The notes under the pieces are model-generated. The model ran no database searches. It had not been told where the DNA came from and saw nothing but the letters and a program-made list of their open reading frames with translations. 12,196 nucleotides of DNA, from positions 1 through 12,196 of the forward strand of contig VAYG01000124.1 in NCBI GenBank assembly GCA_005885015.1, written 5' to 3'. This DNA comes from Actinomycetota bacterium. Its GTDB lineage: Bacteria > Actinomycetota > UBA4738. The position numbers and the translations under genes are program-made. Shown here piece by piece: positions 7,901 through 12,196 of this stretch (its first letter is position 1; each line of letters starts with the position of its first letter).

Positions 7901-8062
7901 CGGGCGTTCGGATGGGCCGTCGGGTTCGTTTCGCAGGCCCAGGCCACGGGGTTCGCCATTCGATTCCATGGCCAGACGGTGAGAACCGTGGAGATGTGGC
8001 TTCTGGCTTTCCTGTGGGCCGCCGCGCTGTGGGCCACGAGGAGGCCGACCCGAAGTGGCTGA
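4982..8062 (+). CDS. Large membrane glycosyltransferase (GT2 domain plus polytopic membrane domain)
   Basis: A 1026-aa protein. Residues about 20-235 are a GT-A family 2 glycosyltransferase domain of the rhamnosyltransferase/WbbL type. It shows VLVVLVVKDGEQWLRHC, DNGSTDGS (57-64), NLGFAGAV, HDD (109-111; the metal-binding DxD-type site) and QDDLDFCWR (D204, D205; the probable catalytic region). After an amphipathic/TM stretch (about 265-290) comes a domain with roughly ten further hydrophobic helices, then an extracytoplasmic C-terminal region and a last TM helix beside the C-terminus. It probably transfers a sugar on the inner membrane face and may move or extend a lipid-linked envelope glycan; the acceptor is unknown. 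I start at ATG 4982 rather than the in-frame ATG 4943, which lies inside a -10-like hexamer. The 3' end overlaps the next gene by 8 nt, implying co-translation. Confidence 0.85.
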   Translation: MPHVETRAPETPSRSDPIRPPSVLVVLVVKDGEQWLRHCLVGLSAQSHPRVGVLAIDNGSTDGSRQLLESALGPDRVIGPDHNLGFAGAVAQALQSDAAKQADYALLLHDDTVLDPGAIAALVEAAERVDGVGVVGPKVVDWDEPRRLREIGRSIDRFGFPYSPLEEGESMREVLYVSWCAMLVATGVWSRIGPPDERLGPVQDDLDFCWRARLSGFRVLMTPKALARHKEASLRGERVGTSSSDRWRYYRERAALASMLKNYGLLSLLWVLPLYLLQGLVRIGLLGIARRFQDAYQVVAAWGWNLAHLPGTVRRRVRAQAVRRVPDRSMRRSMAPAGIRLRRWGQSAVEAVLPRHEEEAEQLSSWGRALRLARDHPVATAWSLAVVVGAIAYHALFRTSPLIGPGLPAFPPTATPFFRELVSGLRHTGLGGTQAASPALGLLGLGSVLTLGSPPLLAKVMLLGLPAVAGATCYRAVRSMVQEMLPAVVAGACYGLSSLVLWGVSEGRIPALVFVAGTPWLATKLFLPFDAEFRVPAARWVVGAGLGLAVLGSFYPGALLASAVLVAAALLTPLPDVRRARGMILFGAALASGALLVFPLALDIVHGGGRALTDMAGRPDFGSLARVSLGTGPGSWPTGFFLPVAAALALVFVSRRSARTAIRAGLAAILGVYLAWFAAAGYLPPPLSNPVAYLTVAALGFSVLVGVGMADLSRQVSRMSFGHRQVGMAALAVVLAVGLAGQALQAMRGAWAVGGPDRIPAAYAAVQAPPGRYRVLWLGRTGGDAFPPPAGLPEGQVAAGAASVRYAVRPMGGASALDTGRPAAGRGYAALEDALEDILSGPTRHGGALLAPFSIRFVVARPADLPVGAARRLSRQLDLDPVPAEGLTIFENAKAPPVASVVPDADWRLAASRRGPGGTEGLTQPHPTPLLPSGQASFAGPPTTVRSLSLLSEQYDGHWRMQGKDGQTMLPPTRAFGWAVGFVSQAQATGFAIRFHGQTVRTVEMWLLAFLWAAALWATRRPTRSG

Positions 8063-9488
8063 GGGCCCCCTGCTGCCCGGGTCCGGTGGACCGGAACCCT
8101 CCGCCGCCACACCCGGCTCCGCGAGGACCGCGAGGGTCCGCCGGCGTCTCATCGCGGTGGCGATCCTGGTCACGGCCGTCGGTGCGTCGGGAGCGGCGCT
8201 CGATCATCTCGTTGGGCCGAGGGCCGCGGCGGGGGGCACGCCGGAGGCGGCGGCCACCGGCGCCTGGTTCTGTCCCCACGGAGGCTCTCCCGGATGGAGC
8301 GGATGGATCGTGGTCACGAATCCCGGTTCCGCTCAGGTCAAGGTCCGCCTGACCCAGTTGACCGACCGGAGGGTCCGGGCCGTGAGCGAGTTCGCCGTGC
8401 CACCCCTTCGCCAGGTCTATCGAGAGGTCTCGGCGAGCGACCCCGCCGACGCCACGGCGGTGGAGTACTTCGGCGGCTGGGTCGGAGTGGGGGCGATCAT
8501 CCGCTCCTCTTCTCCGACCGGGACGGCCGCGGAGCGCTGCGAGCCGGCCGCCCGACGGACCTGGTACGTCCTCGACGAGCCGACCGGGCCCGGTGATACC
8601 ACCTTCTTGGTCGTCATGAACCCGTTCGCCCAGGACGCCTCATTCGACGTTGTCGTGCGGACCGAGCTGCGGACGATCGCCCCGGGCGCCCTCCGTCCCT
8701 ACGTCCTACCCGCCCACAGCTCGGTGGCGTTCCGTCTGAACGACATCGCGCTTGAAGGGCCGGGGGAGAGCACCGTGACCGTCGAGGTCGACCAGCGGAT
8801 CGGACGGGTCGTGGCGGGGGGACTGGTCCAGACCCCGGACGGGATCAGGGCGGAGGCGGGGAGCGACACCCCGTCGAAGTCGAGCGCGATCCCAGCGGGA
8901 GGCTACGCCGGTGCCGCCCAGTTGATCCTCTACAACCCGGGACAGGACCGGGCCGAGGTGACGGTGGTCAGCTCGGGCCGGACCGGGCAGAAGCTCGCGT
9001 CCGGTCCCAACCAGATCTCGCTCGCTCCGGGAGAGGTGAAGACCGTCCCTATGGAAGGGCTTCCGGGAGCGGCGGTGCTCGTCCAGTCGGACAACGGCCA
9101 GTCGATCATCTCGGCACTCCGGCTCACCGGCGCCGGTGGCGACGAGGCCACGGTGTCGGGTGTGGCCGTCCCGTCCCGTGCCTGGCTGGCCCTTCCGGCG
9201 CTCTCCCCGAGCGGGGGCCGTTCCATCCTGGTCCTGCAGAATCCGGGGAGGACCTCGGACCGCATCGACGTCCAGCTCATCGGTGCGAACGGCACCGTGC
9301 CCGCCCCCCGCCTGCGGGCTGTCTTGATCCCCCCGGGCCGCACCATCTCGCTGGTCCTCCCCGGAGGCGGGAAGCCGGTCTCCGCCCTGGTCCGGGCGAC
9401 CCGGGGGACCGTGGTCGTGGGGACCGCGGCGAACCCGGGGGGCGGCGCCGCCTACGCGGCCAGCCTGGGGGTCCAGATCCGGGCCTGA
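8055..9488 (+). CDS. DUF5719-type membrane-anchored extracytoplasmic protein with four internal repeats
   Basis: A 477-aa protein with a short cytoplasmic N-terminus, one membrane segment (about 31-54) and a large exported part. GTG 8055 overlaps the glycosyltransferase stop (GTGGCTGA), so the two are coupled. The context and Trp-x-Cys-Pro start of the exported part (WFCP, C73) match the DUF5719 family, which has no known activity. The only other cysteine visible is C162, so a C73-C162 disulfide is possible. I see a recurring unit whose core is a hydrophobic strand ending in Asn-Pro: TNPG (N89), MNPF (N189), YNPG (N294) and QNPG (N396), a period of about 100 residues. Each unit continues with a strand pair and a later P-P/A-G-x-[RTV] strand. 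These look like four beta-sandwich modules. A role as partner of the neighbouring glycosyltransferase is inferred from the overlap. Confidence 0.8.
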   Translation: MAEGPLLPGSGGPEPSAATPGSARTARVRRRLIAVAILVTAVGASGAALDHLVGPRAAAGGTPEAAATGAWFCPHGGSPGWSGWIVVTNPGSAQVKVRLTQLTDRRVRAVSEFAVPPLRQVYREVSASDPADATAVEYFGGWVGVGAIIRSSSPTGTAAERCEPAARRTWYVLDEPTGPGDTTFLVVMNPFAQDASFDVVVRTELRTIAPGALRPYVLPAHSSVAFRLNDIALEGPGESTVTVEVDQRIGRVVAGGLVQTPDGIRAEAGSDTPSKSSAIPAGGYAGAAQLILYNPGQDRAEVTVVSSGRTGQKLASGPNQISLAPGEVKTVPMEGLPGAAVLVQSDNGQSIISALRLTGAGGDEATVSGVAVPSRAWLALPALSPSGGRSILVLQNPGRTSDRIDVQLIGANGTVPAPRLRAVLIPPGRTISLVLPGGGKPVSALVRATRGTVVVGTAANPGGGAAYAASLGVQIRA

Positions 9489-9495
9489 TCGACGA

Positions 9496-9513
9496 CTCCC
9501 CCGCCAGGGGGAG
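9496..9513 (+). terminator. Strong hairpin CTCCCCC-GCCA-GGGGGAG after the DUF5719-type gene
   Basis: A perfect 7-bp, nearly all-GC stem with a 4-nt loop, starting 7 nt after the TGA stop. No T-run follows. It is the best terminator candidate in the window, though it may be only an attenuating or stabilising hairpin. Confidence 0.5.
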
Positions 9514-9520
9514 GCCCAAA

Positions 9521-9557
9521 GTCCTACCCCCGAACCGAAAAATTCCTCCCGGGGGAC
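9521..9557 (+). promoter_or_regulatory. Possible structured leader before the zinc-ribbon gene
   Basis: CCCCCG (9527-9532) pairs with CGGGGG (9550-9555), and the outer GTCC (9521-9524) can pair with GGAC (9554-9557). The loop contains an A-rich run, CCGAAAAATT. Together with the hairpin just upstream this makes a compact fold about 45-75 nt before the next start codon. I do not recognise a known riboswitch class. Confidence 0.25.
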
Positions 9558-9598
9558 TATGTGGATGGGTCGCCGGTTACGCCGATGACTTGGGTGCG

Positions 9599-9787
9599 AT
9601 GGCCCCACGCGCCCGAAGCTCATGCCCGTCCTGTGGATCGCAGGAGACCCTCAGGGTGACCATGACGGTGGCCGGCTCCCCGCTCTGCTTCACCTCCTGC
9701 CCGATGTGCGAATGGAAGGGATGGGAGCGGGAGGGTGAGAGGATTCCGCTCGGTTCGGTCCTCGAGATGGTGTCGACTCGCCCATAG
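9599..9787 (+). CDS. Small zinc-ribbon protein (62 aa), unknown function
   Basis: Two Cys-x2-Cys knuckles, CPSCG (near residues 9-12) and CPMC (near 31-34), flank a stretch of beta character. This is the layout of a zinc ribbon of the kind found in small nucleic-acid or protein-binding adaptors. An extra Cys lies just before the second knuckle (PLCFTSC). The C-terminus, IPLGSVLEMV, is hydrophobic and may pack against a partner. I do not recognise the family. M. tuberculosis has small proteins (Rv3258c, Rv3259) at the matching place beside manB, but I see no convincing resemblance. ATG 9599 is preferred; TTG 9590 is in frame and would add three residues. No clear Shine-Dalgarno is present. It ends 96 nt before manB. 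Confidence 0.6.
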   Translation: MAPRARSSCPSCGSQETLRVTMTVAGSPLCFTSCPMCEWKGWEREGERIPLGSVLEMVSTRP

Positions 9788-9836
9788 GTCGCCCGCAGTC
9801 ATCTGACCCTCTCCCGCGGTTGGCCCATCTCGTTGT

Positions 9837-9853
9837 TCCCTCGGCAGGAGGGA
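9837..9853 (+). terminator. Hairpin TCCCTC-GGCAG-GAGGGA upstream of manB
   Basis: A 6-bp stem with a 5-nt loop between the zinc-ribbon gene and the manB -10 element, with no T-run. It could end the upstream transcript before the manB promoter. Confidence 0.3.
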
Positions 9854-9870
9854 GCCAAAGAGGGGTCGGC

Positions 9871-9876
9871 TAGAAT
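9871..9876 (+). promoter_or_regulatory. Putative manB -10 element TAGAAT (leaderless arrangement)
   Basis: TAGAAT is a good actinobacterial -10 hexamer (TAnnnT) exactly 7 nt before ATG 9884, the distance expected if the A of the start codon is the first transcribed base. No Shine-Dalgarno and no clear -35 are visible, as is common for leaderless actinobacterial promoters. Confidence 0.45.
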
Positions 9877-9883
9877 CGGCCGG

Positions 9884-11220
9884 ATGTCGGCGGATTGGGC
9901 CACGATCTTCAAGGCGTACGACGTTCGCGGGATCTATCCCGACCAGCTGGACGAGGACGCCGCCCGCCGCATCGGCTTGGCCTTTGCCACCTGGACCGGA
10001 GCCGACCGCATCGTCCTGGGCAGGGACTGCCGCCTGCCGCCGCATTCACCGACGGAGCGACCCGAGGGGGCGCCGACGTGATCGACATCGGCCTCGCCAC
10101 CACCGACATGGTGTATTTCGCCTCCGGAAGGCTGGCCACGCCCGGGGCCATGTTCACCGCGAGCCACAACCCATCCCACTACAACGGCGTGAAGCTCTGC
10201 CTGGCCGGGGCGGCCCCGGTCGGTCAGGACACGGGGCTGGCCGATATCCGCCGGCTGGCCGAGCAGGACGGCGGCGAGACCGGTCGGCCCACGGGGAGAG
10301 GAGCCGTCCGCCCCCAGAACATGCTGGAGCCCTACCTGGAGCATCTCCTGGGCTTCGCCGACGTGCGCCGCTTCGCGGAGTTCACCGTGGCGGCCGACGC
10401 GGCGAACGGGATGGCCGGGCTGGTCGTCCCGCCATTGTTCGAGCGCCTCCCCGTCAAGCTGGTCCCTCTGTACATGGATCTCGACGGAACCTTTCCGAAC
10501 CATCCGGCCGACCCCATCCAACCGGAGAACCAGGTCGACGTGAAACGCGCCGTCGCCGAGCACGGCGCCGACCTTGGCCTCGCCTTCGACGGCGACGCGG
10601 ATCGCGTGTTCTTCGTGGACGAGCACGCCGAGGGGGTGAGCGGATCCTTGATCACCGCGCTGGCTGCCGGGGGGATGCTCGAACGGCATCCAGGGGCCAC
10701 GATCCTCTACAACCTGATCTGCTCGCGGGTGGTCCCCGAAGTGATTGCCGAGCATGGTGGAAAGGCCGTGCGCACGAGGGTGGGCCACTCCTTCATCAAG
10801 AAGGTGATGGCGGAGACCGGGGCGGTCTTCGGCGGGGAGCACTCGGGCCACTACTACTTCCGGGACCACTACAACGCCGACTCCGGGCTCGTCGCCTCCA
10901 TGGTGGTCATGGATCAGATGTCGAAGGCGGGCAAGCCGCTGTCCGAGCTGCTCGGCCCGCTCCGCCGTTACGCGGACTCGGGCGAGATCAACTCGGAAGT
11001 GGCCGACAAGGAGGCGGTCATCGAGCTGTTGGCCGAAACGTTCCGGGATGGCCGGCAGGATCGGCTCGACGGGCTCACGGTGGAGTTCGACGACTGGTGG
11101 TTCAACGTCCGGCCCTCCAACACCGAGCCCCTGCTCAGGCTCAACGTGGAGGCCCGGACCGAAGAGTTGCTCGCGGAGAAGACCGCTCAGATCCTCGCGA
11201 TCATCCGGGGCGCGGCCTGA
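9884..11220 (+). pseudogene. manB: Phosphomannomutase/phosphoglucomutase ManB, reading frame broken near 10034
   Basis: Interconverts hexose-6-phosphate and hexose-1-phosphate, supplying mannose-1-phosphate for GDP-mannose. All four alpha-D-phosphohexomutase signatures are present: TASHNP with the phosphoserine at 10162-10164, DGDADR metal loop (10588-10605), GGEHSGHY sugar-specificity loop (from 10831) and RPSNTEP phosphate loop (11110-11130). From ATG 9884 the first frame gives 50 good residues, MSADWATIFKAYDVRG to VLGRDCR, then leaves the family. Family sequence resumes at 10036 (AAAFTDGATRGG) in another frame and runs to TGA 11220. Between R50 and AAAF only two bases remain, where relatives carry about six residues including an SSP motif, so about 16 bp seem to be missing. 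Restored length would be about 450 aa, near the mycobacterial 465. A second start, such as GTG 10078, would lack the N-terminus. Likely a sequence or assembly deletion, but a true lesion cannot be excluded. Confidence 0.9.
10031..10038 (+). other. Frame break in manB (about 16 bp apparently missing)
   Basis: CGC (R50), then the two bases CT, then GCC GCC GCA TTC in a new frame. Homologues have R-x-S-S-P-x-L-A-x-A-F here, so about 18 nt are represented by two. The break falls within conserved sequence on both sides. Confidence 0.75.
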
Positions 11221-11231
11221 GCGACGACACG

Positions 11232-11237
11232 AGGAGG
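11232..11237 (+). promoter_or_regulatory. Shine-Dalgarno AGGAGG for the Trm112-like gene
   Basis: AGGAGG lies 6 nt before ATG 11244 and fixes this start within a much longer open frame. Confidence 0.7.
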
Positions 11238-11243
11238 CGGTGG

Positions 11244-11423
11244 ATGCCAGTCGACAAGGACCTGCTCGACATGCTCGTGTGCCCGAACTGCCGGGGGGAG
11301 ATCCGGTACCAGGAGGAGCCCGAGTACATCATCTGCACGAAGTGCGGCCTGCGGTACCCCGTTCGGGACGACATCCCGGTCATGTTGATCGACGAAGCGG
11401 AGAAGCCCACCGGCTCCTCATGA
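11244..11423 (+). CDS. Trm112-like / UPF0434 (YcaR-type) zinc protein, 59 aa
   Basis: Short Trm112-family protein with LLDMLVCPNCRGEI (first knuckle C-x2-C), IICTKCGLRYPVRDDIPVMLIDEA (second knuckle C-x2-C and the family's YPxRDxIPxML signature). Eukaryotic and archaeal Trm112 activates methyltransferases; the bacterial stand-alone version has no firm role. In actinobacteria it lies between the phosphomannomutase and the SIS-domain isomerase, as here. The frame is open far upstream, over manB, but only the part from ATG 11244 resembles the family, and AGGAGG precedes it. It begins 23 nt after manB, and its TGA overlaps the next ATG (ATGA), so it is part of the manB operon. Confidence 0.88.
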   Translation: MPVDKDLLDMLVCPNCRGEIRYQEEPEYIICTKCGLRYPVRDDIPVMLIDEAEKPTGSS

Positions 11424-12196
11424 GGATGGACCAGGCCACGCTCGATGACCCAGCGGCGATCGCCGCCGTCGACGAGAGTGACATGCTGGGGGCCGTCGGC
11501 GGGCTGGGGCGCCAGCTCGGGCAGGGATTCCATGCCGGGCTCGCCGTGCCCGGCCTTCCCTCGGCGGCCAGCCTTCGCTCGGTCGTCGTGTGCGGGATGG
11601 GTGGATCCGGCATCGCCGGTGACGTCGCCCGCTCGCTGCTGGCGGAGAGGCTGGCCATCCCCATCGGCGTGATCAAGGGATACACACTGCCGGAATACTG
11701 CCAGCGGAACACGCTCGTCATCGCGCTCTCGTTCTCGGGGAACACCGAGGAGACGCTGGCGGCCTACGCCCAAGCTGTGGCGGCGGGTTGCCGGGTGGTC
11801 GCGGTCAGCGCGGGGGGCGAGCTCGCCGCGCTGGCCGACGCCGATGGAACGGCCTGGGTGGCGGTGCCGGCATCCATCCCGGCCCCCCGGGCAGCGCTGG
11901 GGTTCCTGTCCGGCGCGGCGCTGGGCCTCCTCCAGGCGGTGGGCCTGGCGCCGCCGTGTGATGCCGACGTCGATCGGACCGCAGCGCTCCTCGATCAGAT
12001 GGCCGGGGGGTTCTCCTCCACGGTTGGCGAGGAAGAGAACGAGGCGAAGTCAGTGGCCCGGTGGCTCTTGGGGCGCGTCCCGGTGGTGTGGGGATCGGAA
12101 GGCCTCGCCGGGGCGGCGGCCCTCCGGTGGAAGAACCAGCTCAACGAGAACGCGAAGGTCCCCGCGTTTCGATCGGTCCTTCCCGAGCTCGATCAC
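11420..12196 (+). CDS. Bifunctional phosphoglucose/phosphomannose isomerase, SIS family (3' end beyond window)
   Basis: First 259 codons of a two-SIS-domain sugar isomerase of the archaeal/actinobacterial PGI-PMI type, interconverting fructose-6-phosphate with glucose-6- or mannose-6-phosphate. Motifs: VVVCGMGGSGIAGD (residues 55-68), LSFSGNTEET (103-112; phosphate-binding Ser/Thr loop), PRAALG (156-161), ENEAKSVA (206-213), KNQLNENAKVPAF (238-250) and PELDH at the window edge, where the family has PELxHN with the catalytic His. Its product, mannose-6-phosphate, is the substrate of ManB upstream, so the operon runs from fructose-6-phosphate to mannose-1-phosphate. ATG 11420 overlaps the previous stop (ATGA); ATG 11426 is a close alternative. 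Mycobacterial Rv3256c is the likely relative. About 80-100 residues are outside the window. Confidence 0.9.
   Translation, partial: MRMDQATLDDPAAIAAVDESDMLGAVGGLGRQLGQGFHAGLAVPGLPSAASLRSVVVCGMGGSGIAGDVARSLLAERLAIPIGVIKGYTLPEYCQRNTLVIALSFSGNTEETLAAYAQAVAAGCRVVAVSAGGELAALADADGTAWVAVPASIPAPRAALGFLSGAALGLLQAVGLAPPCDADVDRTAALLDQMAGGFSSTVGEEENEAKSVARWLLGRVPVVWGSEGLAGAAALRWKNQLNENAKVPAFRSVLPELDH

Noticed and set aside
6848..8173. 441-codon minus-strand frame
   Set aside because: Antisense to the membrane glycosyltransferase; composition typical of third-position GC shadows.
6397..8352. 651-codon plus-strand frame inside the glycosyltransferase and DUF5719-type genes
   Set aside because: It spans two convincing genes in another frame and encodes a Gly/Arg/Pro-rich low-complexity product without recognisable domains.
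9984..11243. Long upstream extension of the Trm112-like frame across manB
   Set aside because: Only the last 59 residues resemble a family, and a Shine-Dalgarno plus ATG precede them; the rest is an out-of-frame reading of manB.

Overview
This window is very GC-rich DNA from an actinobacterium (phylum Actinomycetota). Three things support this. There is a WhiB iron-sulfur regulator, a family confined to actinobacteria and their phages. There is an FbiC-type fusion of the CofG and CofH radical-SAM enzymes beside cofD and cofE. The order whiB, cell-envelope genes, phosphomannomutase, Trm112-like protein and SIS-domain isomerase recalls, from memory, the Mycobacterium tuberculosis Rv3255c-Rv3262 neighbourhood. 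I cannot place it below phylum; an uncultured lineage is plausible. The content is core metabolism and cell-envelope biology. I see no mobile element, CRISPR array, tRNA, rRNA or defence system.

Layout. (1) 1-1559, minus strand: cofD (fbiA) followed by the first 200 codons of cofE (fbiB), joined by a 4-nt GTGA overlap. The window edge cuts cofE. (2) 1560-1665: divergent promoter region. (3) 1666-4132, plus strand: fbiC, whose reading frame breaks near 3610, where about 26 bp appear to be missing. Genes 1-3 make coenzyme F420: FbiC makes the Fo chromophore, CofD adds the phospho(enol)lactyl group and CofE adds glutamates. (4) 4133-4384: a less GC-rich intergenic region with a tandem 15-bp repeat and a perfect 7+6+7 palindrome touching the whiB start. 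(5) 4385-4624 whiB, then an overlooked 38-codon gene (4649-4765) for an extremely lysine/serine-rich, histone-tail-like protein. (6) 4982-9488: a large membrane glycosyltransferase, translationally overlapping a one-TM DUF5719-type protein that I find is built of four repeats of about 100 residues. (7) 9599-9787: a small zinc-ribbon protein behind a hairpin-rich spacer. (8) 9884-12196: manB (phosphomannomutase; frame broken near 10034, about 16 bp missing), a Trm112-like zinc protein, and a phosphoglucose/phosphomannose isomerase cut by the window end. Together these supply mannose-1-phosphate for GDP-mannose and envelope glycans, which fits the glycosyltransferase next door.

The points most worth a second look are the two out-of-frame gaps in otherwise well-conserved enzymes, the tiny basic protein after whiB, the operator-like elements in front of whiB, and the four-repeat architecture of the DUF5719-type protein. 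Several genes (fbiC, whiB, manB) lack a Shine-Dalgarno site and have a TAnnnT/TAnnnC hexamer 7-11 nt before the start codon, which suggests leaderless or nearly leaderless mRNAs.
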